NCBI GenBank assembly: GCA_036493735.1
Contig: DASXPH010000047.1
Coordinates: 3,265 to 67,264, forward strand
Source of the DNA: AG2 sp036493735
GTDB taxonomy: Bacteria > Gemmatimonadota > Gemmatimonadetes > Gemmatimonadales > Gemmatimonadaceae
Length of the DNA stretch: 64,000 bases
Direction of reading: 5' to 3'
Positions within the stretch are counted from its first letter, which is position 1. Each line of letters starts with the position of its first letter. The position numbers were made by a program, and so were the translations under genes. Under the pieces are notes generated by a model. It ran no database searches. It saw nothing but the letters and a program-made list of their open reading frames with translations, and was not told the origin of the DNA. Positions 1 through 9,406 of the stretch are shown here, one piece after another.

Positions 1-36
1 CGTCACAACTGCTCGACTTCCGCGGCTGCGATCCAT
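1..36 (-). CDS. start of an unidentified gene, cut by the left edge
   Basis: Only twelve codons (MDRSRGSRAVVT) are inside the window, so the product cannot be named. Support is a strong purine-rich ribosome binding site (GAGGAGAG on the minus strand, 42-49) five bases before the ATG and an open frame to the edge. It follows the SusC/SusD pair in the same direction but lies beyond a terminator and an inverted-repeat element, so it is probably a separate transcription unit. A chance ATG cannot be excluded. Confidence 0.45.
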   Translation of the reverse strand, partial: MDRSRGSRAVVT

Positions 37-110
37 ATTCGCTCTCCTCACGAGTCGATCGACAGTACGACTATGGCTTCCGGGGCGTCTTGGGGAAAGG
101 GGCGTGGTCT

Positions 111-180
111 GTGATCGGTGGACGGTGGTCGGTAAACCTCGACAATGATCACGGTCCACCGTCCACCGATCACCGTGCCC
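111..180. repeat. heptad-phased inverted-repeat element A
   Basis: Ten 7-nt units in strict phase fill this interval. The left arm uses units such as GTGATCG and GTGGACG; the right arm uses complements such as CGTCCAC and CGATCAC. Positions 111-128 and 156-173 form a perfect 18-bp inverted repeat. It sits beyond the SusD gene and its terminator. It may be a second terminator or a mobile structural repeat; function is not shown. Confidence 0.7.
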
Positions 181-195
181 GACCACGCAAAACAA

Positions 196-225
196 CGATG
201 GCCCGAGCTTTCGCCCGGGCCATCG
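196..225 (-). terminator. intrinsic terminator after susD
   Basis: A perfect 10-bp stem (CGATGGCCCG / CGGGCCATCG) encloses a 10-nt loop. On the minus strand it is followed by a T-rich GTTGTTTTG tract. It lies 27 bases after the stop codon of the SusD-like gene, where the SusC/SusD transcript would end. Confidence 0.75.
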
Positions 226-252
226 CTGGTTCCAACTACCTAACGAAATCGA

Positions 253-1653
253 CTACGGCTGCGGTGTGACGTTGCCATTACGCGCAGCGGCTTCGGTCGA
301 CGGCATCGGGAGTGCCGTCTGCAGGGGATCGCCGGAGTGCGACAGATCCGTCGAAACAGTCGGCATGCCCGCTTGTGAGACGTACGCCTTCGTGATCGTG
401 CCGTACTCGCGGGCCGCGATCAGGTAATACGGCCCTTCGTAAATGAACGAGTAGCGGTACTCGTAGAGAATCGCGGTGCGAGCAGCAGGCAAAGAGGCGA
501 ACGTCGCGTACGGCGCGAGGCCGCCTTCGCCAACGCGAACGACGTTCACGTCCGCCGTGGCGCCAAGAAGATCGCCGCTTTCCGCTTTCGCCTGCGCGCG
601 GAGCAGATAGAACGCCGCATTGCGGACGATCGGGATTGGCCGGGTGAGGTTGCTGGCGATCGTCGGATCCGTTACCGGATCTCGCATCGTCAGCTCAACC
701 CCGTTGACGATCGACGACGGCGAGCTCGCCGTTGCGATCTTCGACGCGCGGAGGTCGCCAGCCTGGATCGAGTTAGCGAAGTTGTCCGTCAGGTAGACGT
801 GGTTGTCAACCATCGGGTTCGAGAACGACTCCGGCGAGCTGGGATTGAACTGGTAGTATGGGCCCGCCGCGAGGTCGGTTGCCGACGCGCCGCCCAACGC
901 GGCGTTCAGCGCCGTGATGCCCGTCGCGAAACAGGTCGGGCAGGGCGTCTGGTGATCGAAGCCGCGGTACGTCTCTACCATCCCTTTCAGACCACGGTTG
1001 AACGTGATCAGGTTGGCGGTCTTCGTATAGTCACCGTCCTGCTTGAATCCACTCGGTAGCGTGAACGGCACGGTCGCGCTAGCCGAGGCGAAGTTCGTGT
1101 TCGCGGAATCGAGGAGCGCGGAGATGTAAGCGAGGACGACGCTCTTCGTGCGAATCGGATCCGCCGTCGCGCCTTGCGAGATCTGGATCGCAACCCCGAG
1201 CGAATCGCGCAGCTGAATGAGGCGAATGTAGTCCAGTGCCTTCATCGTCTGCACGAAGCCGATTGTTGCCGCCTTGTCGCCCGCCGTCATCGTGTTGAGC
1301 GACGGGCTGACGATCAGCTGGTTGGCGGCACGGATCTCCGAGTAGTAGCCGCTCCACGCCGAGCCGCCGATGAAATCGCTCGGATCGATCGGTACGGCGA
1401 CGAACTCGTTGAGGTATCGCGGCTCGTTGGTGTCCATCCGGACCGAGTTGCGTGCCTCGGTCTCGGGGAAGAGGAGATAGCTGAAGGCCATCGCCGACGC
1501 ACGATCCTGCGCGACGACACCGGTGACGAGATTCTGAATGGGCTGCGCCGTACCGGCCACGATGTTGTCCTGGCTCGGTGCGTTCAGCGCATCCTTACAG
1601 CCCGCGGAGAGCGCCAGCACGGCGGCGCTCATCGCGGCAAATGTCTTTTTCAT
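253..1653 (-). CDS. SusD/RagB-family outer-membrane lipoprotein
   Basis: This is probably the surface lipoprotein that caps the adjacent SusC-type transporter and captures its substrate. The ATG giving MKKTFAAM is chosen because it leaves a compact signal ending in the lipobox LSAGC, with the lipidated Cys at residue 19. The 466-residue length fits the family. Two C-terminal signatures are visible: an AFYLLRAQAKAESGD helix followed by VNVVRVGEGG, and YEYRYSFIYEGPYYLIAAREYG-like sequence matching the RagB/SusD helix that normally carries a conserved EG pair. It starts 18 bases after susC and ends at a strong terminator. No glycoside hydrolase or anti-sigma gene adjoins, so the substrate is unknown and need not be a glycan. 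Confidence 0.85.
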   Translation of the reverse strand: MKKTFAAMSAAVLALSAGCKDALNAPSQDNIVAGTAQPIQNLVTGVVAQDRASAMAFSYLLFPETEARNSVRMDTNEPRYLNEFVAVPIDPSDFIGGSAWSGYYSEIRAANQLIVSPSLNTMTAGDKAATIGFVQTMKALDYIRLIQLRDSLGVAIQISQGATADPIRTKSVVLAYISALLDSANTNFASASATVPFTLPSGFKQDGDYTKTANLITFNRGLKGMVETYRGFDHQTPCPTCFATGITALNAALGGASATDLAAGPYYQFNPSSPESFSNPMVDNHVYLTDNFANSIQAGDLRASKIATASSPSSIVNGVELTMRDPVTDPTIASNLTRPIPIVRNAAFYLLRAQAKAESGDLLGATADVNVVRVGEGGLAPYATFASLPAARTAILYEYRYSFIYEGPYYLIAAREYGTITKAYVSQAGMPTVSTDLSHSGDPLQTALPMPSTEAAARNGNVTPQP

Positions 1654-1671
1654 ATATGGAATCAATCTCTG

Positions 1672-4600
1672 TTAGAAGTTGACGTCGGCAGAGAAGAAGA
1701 ACTGGCGACTCGGCGGGTACGGTGCGAGATCCCACATCCGGCTGAGCGCCGCGTTACCGAAGTTCGAAACTTCCGGATCGAGGCCGCGATAGTGCGTCCA
1801 CGTGTAGAGGTTGCGGCCGCTCAGCTCGAGCCGCACGTCCTTCGCGGTGCCGCGGAAGAGCGTGTTCGTCAGGCGCGAGTTGAGCGAGTAGGACAACGTC
1901 ACCTCGCGGAGCTTGGCGAAGCTGCCGTGCTCGAGGAATGCTGGCAGGCCCTTGGCGTACGCGCCCTGGTCAGCGTTGTTCATGGCCGTATCAGCGAGGT
2001 TGCCGCCAGGAATGCTGCTCTGGCCGTTCGCTCCCTGCTCGAGATAGGTCTGGCTCAGATCGGCGACCCAGCCGCCCTTGCGCCAATCGATCAGCGTCGA
2101 GAGGCGGAACGGTCCAGCCGTAAAGTCGTTGCCGAAGCCCATCGTCCAATCCGGGCTCTCGGAGCCGTAGAACTGCTCGATGCGATTGCCTTTCGAGTCG
2201 AAGCCGTTGTAGGCGACGACTTCGTCTTGTGCATAGCCAACCTGCACCTTGGTGCGCGCGGTCCGCTCGCCGAAGCCGCTACCGGTATAGAAAGCCGGCA
2301 CCGGAAGGGACGTCACCATCCCGCGATTGCGCGCGTAGCTCGTGTGCGACTCCCACGTGAAGGCGTGGGTCTGCACGGGGACCAAGCCCAGGCCGATTTC
2401 GGCGCCCTTGTTGGTGAGCGAGCCGCCGTTAATGACCTGCGTCGTGAAACCGGTCGATGGCGCGGGCGACGCCTGGAGCACGAGGCCCGATGTACGCTTG
2501 TCGTAGAGCGTGAACTCCGCCTGGCCGCGGCCGTGGAGGAACTGCACGTCGACGCCGCCTTCCGTCTCATTCGTGACTTCCGGCCGCACGTTCGAGAGAC
2601 CGATCGTCGTCGACGGACGCAACCCGACGATGCCGTTCTCCGGCACCTGAGTGAGGAAGGTGTACTTGAAGTTCACCGGCACGCGGTTGCCCGCCTGGCC
2701 GTTCGCGATACGGAACTTGATGTTGTCGATGCCCGTCGGCGCGAAGGGCAGGTTGTACGACGCCGAGAATTTCGGAAAGGCGTAGAAGCGCGCCGTGTCA
2801 CCGTTGGTGCTCGAGCGCTCGGCGTTCACGGCCGCCGTGAGGAACAACCGGTCGCTCAAGGTCGAGAGCTCTTCCTGGGCATAGTACGAGAACGTCTTGG
2901 AGAGCGATTGCGCCTGGAACTGGCCCGTCTGTACCCCGGTCGTCACGTTGGTGATGCCGGGGAACAGGCCGCGGCCCTGATTCAGGAGCTGATCGGACTG
3001 CTGGCGCTCCTGACGCAGGCCTAACGAGGTCGTCGCCGTACCGAAGCGCGCGATGAGCTTGTGAATCAGCGACGCGTTCAGGTTCGCGTTCACGACGTCG
3101 GTGTTGCCGTCGACGACCGTGCCGGGATACGGACTGATGTTGTGGCTCTGCTCGATGTAGGTGTTCGGCGGCGAGTACAGATGAGCATGATCGTTGAATG
3201 CATCGACGCCGGCGAGGGTCGTGAAGTTCAGCGTCTGCCGCTCGTTGGCGAAGACGCTCCAATTTGCCTGGACGTTGCCGATGAGGCGATAGACATCCTC
3301 CGGCGTGCGAATGTCCTCCTGGTCCTGCAGCACGTTCGCGCCGCCGGCGATGTACGGATTCCTCACGTACTGGCCAGTCAGCGGATCGCGACGGCTCGGA
3401 TCGAACCAGGTGGGAGTCGCACCGATGATCGTGTACGGCGCGATGTTGTTGTTGTCGTTGCCCGAGATGCCGCGCTCGGTGAGCGTGTGCATCAGCTCAC
3501 TCGTGCCGGTGAGGTTCACCGGGCCGACGAGCTGGTTGAGGTTCAGGTGCAGCGACTGCTTGCTGTAACCCGAGTTCACCGCCAGGCCGCCGTCGTGGCT
3601 AACAGAACCCGAGGCGAAGTACGTCGTGTTTTCATTGCCGCCGCGAAGCGACAGCGCGTCCTCATACGACAGAGACTTATGACCGTAGAGTTGCTGCTGC
3701 TCGTCGACGCAGCCCGCGTAATCGGCCTGGGTGAGGTTGACCTTGTACACCGTCAGCGCGATCTGCTGGGCGTCGGCGAAGCTGAAGCAGCGCATGTCGT
3801 AGCTCTTCGAGATTGCCTGCGTGCCGACGCGCTGCACGAAGTTGAGCGTCGGCTTGCCAGCCTGACCCTTCTTCGTGGTGATGATGACGACGCCATTGGC
3901 GCCTCGCGATCCATAAATGGCACCCGCGGACGGTCCCTTGAGGATCTCGATGCTCTCGATCTCTTCGGGATTCAGGTCGGCGATACGGTTGACCTGTTGG
4001 TCCTGGCTATTCGTGATGCCGCCGCCGGCGCCGGTGATCGAGTTCAAGCCGATGCCGAAAGCGTCATTGTTGACGATGATGCCATCGACGACGTAGAGAG
4101 GCTGGTACGCGCCGTTGATGGTGTTGCTGCCGCGAATCTGGAGCTGCACACCGCCGCCAGGCGCACCGCCGTTCTGGGTGATGACGGCGCCGGGCACCTT
4201 GCCCATGAGCGCGTTGTCGACCGTCGGCTGCGGCACACGGTTGATCTCGCCAGTGCCGACGACGGTGACCGCGTTCGCGGCGTTCTGGCTCGACACAGAG
4301 GTGGCCTGACCAGTCACGACGACTGTCTCGAGCTGGAGGAGATCCTGATCGAGACGGATGTCGGCGACGTCGATGCCGGCGCCGAGGAGCTGCGTCGCGC
4401 GGCGATAGCCGATACGACGAGCGACCAGCACCTGCTGGCCCGCGGGGACGTTGTTGATCGCGTAACGCCCGTCTTGGTTGGTGATGGCGCCGAGGGTCGT
4501 ACCCTGGACGGAGACGGTTGCGTTAGGCACTGGGACGCCGCTCGTCTCGGTAACGCGGCCGGTGACCCGTCGCTGCGCCGAGGCGGCGGCGGCGGTGGTC

Positions 4601-4710
4601 ACGCTGACGAGCAACGCGAGGAGACCAGTGACGAGATGGGAGCGATGCCACCGGAACGCGGACGCAAACCGCGGCGGCACCTGGAGGGGGTGCGAGAAGG
4701 CCGTTCGCAT
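1672..4710 (-). CDS. SusC/RagA-family TonB-dependent outer-membrane transporter
   Basis: This 1012-residue protein has a long N-terminal signal (hydrophobic about residues 28-46, ending ASAQ). A carboxypeptidase-regulatory-like beta-sandwich follows (about 47-130, VTGRVTETSGVPVPNATVSV), then the plug domain (about 130-270) with YVVDGIIVNND and the family hallmark ESIEILKGPSAGAIYGSRGA, and finally a large beta barrel ending in an aromatic strand (FFFSADVNF). It forms an energy-coupled pore with the following SusD-like lipoprotein, and the two are probably co-transcribed. SusC/SusD pairs are typical of Bacteroidetes but are also known in Gemmatimonadota. The substrate cannot be read from sequence. 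Confidence 0.9.
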   Translation of the reverse strand: MRTAFSHPLQVPPRFASAFRWHRSHLVTGLLALLVSVTTAAAASAQRRVTGRVTETSGVPVPNATVSVQGTTLGAITNQDGRYAINNVPAGQQVLVARRIGYRRATQLLGAGIDVADIRLDQDLLQLETVVVTGQATSVSSQNAANAVTVVGTGEINRVPQPTVDNALMGKVPGAVITQNGGAPGGGVQLQIRGSNTINGAYQPLYVVDGIIVNNDAFGIGLNSITGAGGGITNSQDQQVNRIADLNPEEIESIEILKGPSAGAIYGSRGANGVVIITTKKGQAGKPTLNFVQRVGTQAISKSYDMRCFSFADAQQIALTVYKVNLTQADYAGCVDEQQQLYGHKSLSYEDALSLRGGNENTTYFASGSVSHDGGLAVNSGYSKQSLHLNLNQLVGPVNLTGTSELMHTLTERGISGNDNNNIAPYTIIGATPTWFDPSRRDPLTGQYVRNPYIAGGANVLQDQEDIRTPEDVYRLIGNVQANWSVFANERQTLNFTTLAGVDAFNDHAHLYSPPNTYIEQSHNISPYPGTVVDGNTDVVNANLNASLIHKLIARFGTATTSLGLRQERQQSDQLLNQGRGLFPGITNVTTGVQTGQFQAQSLSKTFSYYAQEELSTLSDRLFLTAAVNAERSSTNGDTARFYAFPKFSASYNLPFAPTGIDNIKFRIANGQAGNRVPVNFKYTFLTQVPENGIVGLRPSTTIGLSNVRPEVTNETEGGVDVQFLHGRGQAEFTLYDKRTSGLVLQASPAPSTGFTTQVINGGSLTNKGAEIGLGLVPVQTHAFTWESHTSYARNRGMVTSLPVPAFYTGSGFGERTARTKVQVGYAQDEVVAYNGFDSKGNRIEQFYGSESPDWTMGFGNDFTAGPFRLSTLIDWRKGGWVADLSQTYLEQGANGQSSIPGGNLADTAMNNADQGAYAKGLPAFLEHGSFAKLREVTLSYSLNSRLTNTLFRGTAKDVRLELSGRNLYTWTHYRGLDPEVSNFGNAALSRMWDLAPYPPSRQFFFSADVNF

Positions 4711-5203
4711 GCTGCTAGGCTACCTCAAGTGTGATGGGGGAGGGCTCGCGAGGTAAGCGAGTAAAAACGAGCTAAGCCGTATTGCGTGTGATACGCTACT
4801 AGACTGTAATCGGCTGTAACAACTTGCGGAACCGCGAGACGGTCACTTTCTCGCGCGAACCGGCCGAAATTTCATCTTAAGCGTTCGCTCACATCCGATT
4901 CGGCGACCTCATGGTGATGAAGTGTCGGTTAAGAATCGTTTGCCCACTGGCGCTAAGGCTGCACGCGTATTACGGCGCTGCCTTACGAGTGTGGCGTTGA
5001 GGGGATGCGAACTCGGGGCTTGACGGTAGTCCGTCGATCAGCTACGCCGCGGCCCGTTTCACGGCCCTCGGAGTCGGTTCTGTCGTGGAGGCGCGTCGGC
5101 CCGTGGAGGAATGTCCAGGCGGGTCTGCAATGAAGAAGCCCTGGGCAAATGCACGCTATAGCGACTTTCGGCCTGGCGGTCCGGCGGCTAAGATTGCCGA
5201 CCC
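4711..5203. other. intergenic region between divergent outer-membrane receptor genes
   Basis: About 490 bases separate the divergently transcribed susC-like and TonB-receptor genes, so both promoters should lie here. Part of it (4760-4960) is less GC-rich than the flanks. I see no convincing open frame, RNA gene, strong hairpin or clear promoter hexamers. Confidence 0.5.
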
Positions 5204-7585
5204 TTGAACTGCTCCGCCTTGGCCATCGCTCGCTTCGCCGTTCTCGTACTGTCGCTCGGGCTGTCCGCTCGCGTGCTCGCTCAGGCGCCGGCTGGCGCCA
5301 CCGGCACCGTCGCTGGCCGCGTCGTCGCCAGGGCGGACAGCACCGCCTCTGTCGTTAGGCCCGCCGTCGCAACGCCTGTCTTCGGCGCGACGGTCGTCCT
5401 TGTCGGGTCGGTCGGTCGCACAGCGACCAGTGATTCCGCGGGCGGCTTCGTCATCGGCGACGTCCCCGCCGGCCCGGTCACTCTCCGCATCCGGCGCCTA
5501 GGGTACCGCACTCTCGACCGCCGCGTCGTGGTGCCACCTAACGATACGGTCCGCGTGGAGATCATCGTCGAATCCGAGGCGCAGCAGCTCAGCCCCGTCC
5601 ACACGCTGGCGACGCAGACCGAAGTCGAGTCGTTCACGGCCAAGCCGAACGTCGCGACGATCGTCATGCCGGCGCGCCTTCTCGCCGGCGTGCCGAGTGT
5701 CGGCGAGCCGGATGTCATTCGCATCGTGCAGCTCCTGCCGGGGGTCATGGCGCGCAACGACTTCAACACGGGGCTCAACGTCCGCGGCGGCTCGTCCGAT
5801 CAAAATCTCGTGCTGCTCGACGGGATTCCGATCTACAATCCATTTCACATGGGCGGGCTGTTCAGCACGTTCATGGACGCGACCGTCGGCGGCATCGAGC
5901 TGATGACGGGTGCCTTTCCCGCGCGCTACGACGGACGGCTCTCGAGCGTACTCGACGTTCGCTCAGCCGACGAGACACGTCCCGGCGTTCACGCCAGCGC
6001 CGATCTGTCCATCCTCGCGACGACGGCGCAGGTCGGCGGAGCGTTAGGCAACAGTCGTGGGAGCTGGAGCCTGGCCGGCCGGCGAACCTACGCCGATGCG
6101 CTGGCCAAGACGTTCAGCACCGATCAGTTCCCGTATCACTTCAGCGACTTCCACGGGCATGCGGACTATCTGCTACCTCACGACTGGCGATTCGGCGTCA
6201 CCGGCTACACTGGCAACGACGCGCTCGATCTGAATCTCGCGACGGCGATCGGAGACTCGACGGTATCGACGGCCCGCCAGGGTACCTGGCAATACGGGTG
6301 GGGCAACACTGTGCTCGGCGCGTCGCTCGGCCGGGACTTCACGGCGCCGTCCGCTCTGGGCTGGCTGCTCGGCGGCACGACGACATTCGAGCAGCGCGTC
6401 TCGACCTCCCGCTTCGGCGCGACGCTCGACGTCGCGCAGGGCGCGCAGGTGCAGCGGAGCAACGTCCGCGACGTGCGGGCGACGGGATCGCTCACCGCGC
6501 ACGGCGCGACGAACGATCGCTCGATCGGATGGGAGGTGTCCGGAACACACGTGCGCTATGGGACGGACTCGCCGCAGATGGGCACCACCGATTTCGACAT
6601 CATCCAGGATCCGGTGTCGTACGCGGCGTGGGTTGGCGATCTCTGGCGGCCGACGTCGCGCTGGCTCGTGGAGGGCGGGCTTCGCGGTGAGCGCCTAACG
6701 GGTGGAGCTGGCGCGCGTGACTGGGCGGCGCTCTCGCCCCGCCTCTCGCTCAAGTACTTCGTCACGCCGGAGGTCGCGTTGAGCGCGGCGGCGGGGCGCG
6801 TCACGCAGACGATGCACTCGATGGCCGGTGACGGGCCGCTGCGCTTCTTCGAGGTCTGGCTGTCGAGCGATCAGTACATTCCCGTCGAGACGGCGTGGCA
6901 CTACGTACTCGGCGCCGAGCGTCGCGTCGAGAGCTCGTCGATCCGCATCGAGGGGTATGTCAAGAATTACGATCGGGTGCTCGACGCGAACCTGAGCGAC
7001 GATCCGACGATTCGGGGCGACGAGTTCATCGTCGCGACGGGCCGCGCCTACGGCGTCGACGTGCTGGCGCGGTGGACACCTCGGTCGGGACCGACAGGAT
7101 GGCTGTCGTACTCGTACGGCGTGGCGATGCACGAGCAGGATGGAGTGCGCTGGGCGCCGGGGAACGACCGTCGCCACGATCTGAATCTCGTGGCGACGTG
7201 GCAGCTCGCGCGGTATCGACTGGGGGCGCGCTTTGGCTATGCGACGGGAACGCCGTACACGCCGATCGTCGGCCAGATGCTCCGCCGACTGTATGATCCG
7301 TCTACGGGCCAGTGGGATGCGGGCATCACGACGCTCAACCTCGAGCCGTTAGGCGGCGCGCGGAACTCGGCGCGCTTCCCGGCGACGCAGCGGCTCGATG
7401 TCAACGTCTCACGCGACATGCATTATCGCGGCTCGACGATCTCGCCGTATCTGAGCGTCGTCAACGCGTACAACGCGCACAACATTTTCGTGTACGTGTA
7501 CGACTACTCGACGGATCGCCCGACGCGTCGTGCCTACACACAGTTTCCGATTCTGCCGAGCCTGGGGGTGCGGGTTGCGTTCTAG
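5204..7585 (+). CDS. TonB-dependent receptor with N-terminal carboxypeptidase-like domain
   Basis: The product is a 793-residue outer-membrane receptor. After a signal peptide (hydrophobic about 9-25, cleavage near VLAQ) comes a carboxypeptidase-regulatory domain (about 35-125, GTVAGRVVARAD to RIRRLGYRTLDR). The plug follows, with GLNVRGGSSDQNLVLLDGIP and YNPFHMGGLFSTF, then FPARYDGRLSSVLDVRS and the barrel. The GGSSDQNLVLLDG plug is typical of receptors paired with DUF4249 lipoproteins, and such a lipoprotein overlaps its 3' end. The start is a TTG; no ATG gives a better signal peptide. The ligand is unknown. It is not a SusC homologue and carries no FecR-interacting extension. Confidence 0.87.
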   Translation: MNCSALAIARFAVLVLSLGLSARVLAQAPAGATGTVAGRVVARADSTASVVRPAVATPVFGATVVLVGSVGRTATSDSAGGFVIGDVPAGPVTLRIRRLGYRTLDRRVVVPPNDTVRVEIIVESEAQQLSPVHTLATQTEVESFTAKPNVATIVMPARLLAGVPSVGEPDVIRIVQLLPGVMARNDFNTGLNVRGGSSDQNLVLLDGIPIYNPFHMGGLFSTFMDATVGGIELMTGAFPARYDGRLSSVLDVRSADETRPGVHASADLSILATTAQVGGALGNSRGSWSLAGRRTYADALAKTFSTDQFPYHFSDFHGHADYLLPHDWRFGVTGYTGNDALDLNLATAIGDSTVSTARQGTWQYGWGNTVLGASLGRDFTAPSALGWLLGGTTTFEQRVSTSRFGATLDVAQGAQVQRSNVRDVRATGSLTAHGATNDRSIGWEVSGTHVRYGTDSPQMGTTDFDIIQDPVSYAAWVGDLWRPTSRWLVEGGLRGERLTGGAGARDWAALSPRLSLKYFVTPEVALSAAAGRVTQTMHSMAGDGPLRFFEVWLSSDQYIPVETAWHYVLGAERRVESSSIRIEGYVKNYDRVLDANLSDDPTIRGDEFIVATGRAYGVDVLARWTPRSGPTGWLSYSYGVAMHEQDGVRWAPGNDRRHDLNLVATWQLARYRLGARFGYATGTPYTPIVGQMLRRLYDPSTGQWDAGITTLNLEPLGGARNSARFPATQRLDVNVSRDMHYRGSTISPYLSVVNAYNAHNIFVYVYDYSTDRPTRRAYTQFPILPSLGVRVAF

Positions 7586-8750
7586 CGTGGCGATAACAGG
7601 CGCTGTCCTCTTGTCGATGACAATCGGCTGTGAGTTGGATAAGACGCCGATTCCACCGAAGACGCCGCAGATCGTGCTGGAGGGGGTGTTGAACGCGGGC
7701 GCGCCATCGCAGGTCGTTCTGCTCGAGCGCGCCCGCAGTGGGCTCGTGTACGTGATCTCGCCGCCTTACGATACTGAAGATCCGGTGACGAGCGATGCGG
7801 GGATCCCCGAGACCGGGGCGACGGTGACACTGATCACGCCGAGCGGGCAGTCGATCCAAGCAATCGAAGACAGCAAAGTCAACGATGGGAAGGGAGAGGG
7901 TGTTTATCGAATTCCAATCACCGGCAATTCGTTGGTTCGCGATCAAACATATCACCTGCTGGTGCAGACGCTGAGTGGCGAGACGTTGAGTGCCGTCACG
8001 TCCGTGCCCGATGGAATCGCGTCGACCAGCGTGACATACAACCCGAGCTTCGATCGAACGAGGGACACCTTTTCCGCCACATGGCCCGCATCCGCGACGG
8101 CGAAGAGTTATCTCGTACGAATCGACACACCGGACGGGCCGCGGCAGTTTTTCACGCAAGGGACCTCGATCAGTCTCCCGGGCATGCTGCGCAATGTTGA
8201 TGTCGCGGAACTACCGCATGTGTTCTTCCCGGGTTTCCAACAGAACGTGACCGTGTCCGCCGTGGACTCCAACTACTACGACTGGTTCCGGACGCATAAC
8301 GACGTGATCTCCGGCGAAGGCTTGATAAATCGAATCACCGGTGGCGTCGGCGTGTTCGGCTCGCTCGTGCTGCTGGAATACGACTACCTTCAGGTGACCG
8401 CCCCGAGGACACAGCCCACCGAGGGGACGTTCAATTTTACCGGCTCGTCGTTCGACGCACTTGCCGTGCGCTATCTGAGCTTCGACATCTACATCGAATC
8501 GCCGGCGGCACGGAGCGGGCAGTCGGACGCCTTGAGTGGTCGATATACGCCGAAGCCGCGCCTCGATTACCACGGATGCCCTGTGTGCGGCTTTCTGGGG
8601 ACGGCCAGCGGCAACCGGATCGAGCTCGCGTTGCTCGATGGCTGGTCGGCAAGGGATACGGTCGAAGTCTTCGACGGCCAGCTACAGGGCGATACCCTGA
8701 CCGGCTACTTCCGCTTTGGTGGTGGCCCGTTCAAATTCGTTAGGCAATAG
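7575..8750 (+). CDS. DUF4249-family lipoprotein
   Basis: This predicted lipoprotein (391 residues) is partnered with the preceding TonB receptor. The TTG start at 7575 is preferred because it yields MRSSVAITGAVLLSMTIGC, a normal lipoprotein signal with a positive charge and a lipobox. It overlaps the receptor stop by 11 bases, so translation is probably coupled. A GTG at 7587 would lose the charge. The body has the DUF4249 layout: IVLEGVLNAGAPSQVVLLERA early, a variable-substitution segment (GATVTLITPSGQ), then a beta-rich middle and a C-terminal RLDYHGCPVCGFLGT motif with two Cys. The molecular role of the family is not established; association with outer-membrane uptake is inferred from gene order. 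Confidence 0.75.
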   Translation: MRSSVAITGAVLLSMTIGCELDKTPIPPKTPQIVLEGVLNAGAPSQVVLLERARSGLVYVISPPYDTEDPVTSDAGIPETGATVTLITPSGQSIQAIEDSKVNDGKGEGVYRIPITGNSLVRDQTYHLLVQTLSGETLSAVTSVPDGIASTSVTYNPSFDRTRDTFSATWPASATAKSYLVRIDTPDGPRQFFTQGTSISLPGMLRNVDVAELPHVFFPGFQQNVTVSAVDSNYYDWFRTHNDVISGEGLINRITGGVGVFGSLVLLEYDYLQVTAPRTQPTEGTFNFTGSSFDALAVRYLSFDIYIESPAARSGQSDALSGRYTPKPRLDYHGCPVCGFLGTASGNRIELALLDGWSARDTVEVFDGQLQGDTLTGYFRFGGGPFKFVRQ

Positions 8751-8782
8751 TCAGGTCGTATCACGTAGCACCGAGGCATCTC

Positions 8783-9379
8783 GTGGCACGCCGATCCATT
8801 CGTTTGTGCGGGCAGGACATCGATCAGCCGGGACACATCTGCGCCTTTTTCGGCTCTCGTGAGGAAGAGTACGCGACGCTCATTCCTTATCTGAAGGAGG
8901 GGATGGACGAGGGCGACGACATCCTGAATGTCATCGACGAGGCCCGAATCGCGGATCATCGCTCGCGCCTGGAGGCGGGCGGCATCCGCGTCGAGGACGG
9001 TCATCTGTCGATCGCGGCATCGGAGAGCACGTATCTCGCCGGCGGCCAGTTCGATATGCGGCGGATGGTCGACTTCGTTCGCGATCAGCTCTCACGATCG
9101 GCGCACGACGGCCGTTACGTGCGCACGGCGGGCTGGATGGACTGGCTGTCGCGCGAGTCCACGGACGTGAAGCGGGTGATGGAGTACGAGTCGCGCATGA
9201 ATCTTCTGGTGCCGGATTTCGATTGCACGTTCATGTGTGTGTACGACCTGTCCTCGCTAGGAGGCGATACGGTGGCCGACATCCTGGCGACGCATCCATT
9301 CGTCATTCTCAATGGCCAGGTTCGACAGAACGAGTTCTACGTTCCGCCCGAGGAGTATTTGCGACAACTCCTGCAGTAG
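8783..9379 (+). CDS. stand-alone MEDS-domain sensory protein
   Basis: The 198-residue protein consists almost entirely of a MEDS (DcmR-type sensory) domain. Visible signatures are HICAFFGSREEEYATLIPYLKEGM near the N-terminus, a TYLAGGQFDMRRM segment near residue 90, a central RTAGWMDW loop, CTFMCVYDLSS, and a terminal HPFVILNGQVRQNEFYVPPEEYL. MEDS domains sense small ligands and usually sit N-terminal to histidine kinases or DNA-binding domains; here no output domain is present. The close spacing to the next gene (27 bases) hints at one transcript. Partner and ligand are unknown. Confidence 0.8.
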   Translation: MARRSIRLCGQDIDQPGHICAFFGSREEEYATLIPYLKEGMDEGDDILNVIDEARIADHRSRLEAGGIRVEDGHLSIAASESTYLAGGQFDMRRMVDFVRDQLSRSAHDGRYVRTAGWMDWLSRESTDVKRVMEYESRMNLLVPDFDCTFMCVYDLSSLGGDTVADILATHPFVILNGQVRQNEFYVPPEEYLRQLLQ

Positions 9380-9406
9380 ACTCTGGGTGATCAGACGGAG
9401 ACAACG

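Noticed and set aside
111..180. CRISPR-like repeat arrays at the heptad elements
   Set aside because: Units are seven bases with no spacers, and no cas genes are present.
1174..3024. Long open frame (616 codons) on the plus strand antisense to SusD/SusC
   Set aside because: It is Arg/Ala/Glu-rich, without recognisable motifs, and lies opposite two well-supported genes. High GC suppresses stop codons in this frame.
3061..4734. Long open frame (557 codons) on the plus strand antisense to SusC
   Set aside because: Valine/aspartate/arginine-rich translation with no motif; mirror of the SusC coding sequence.
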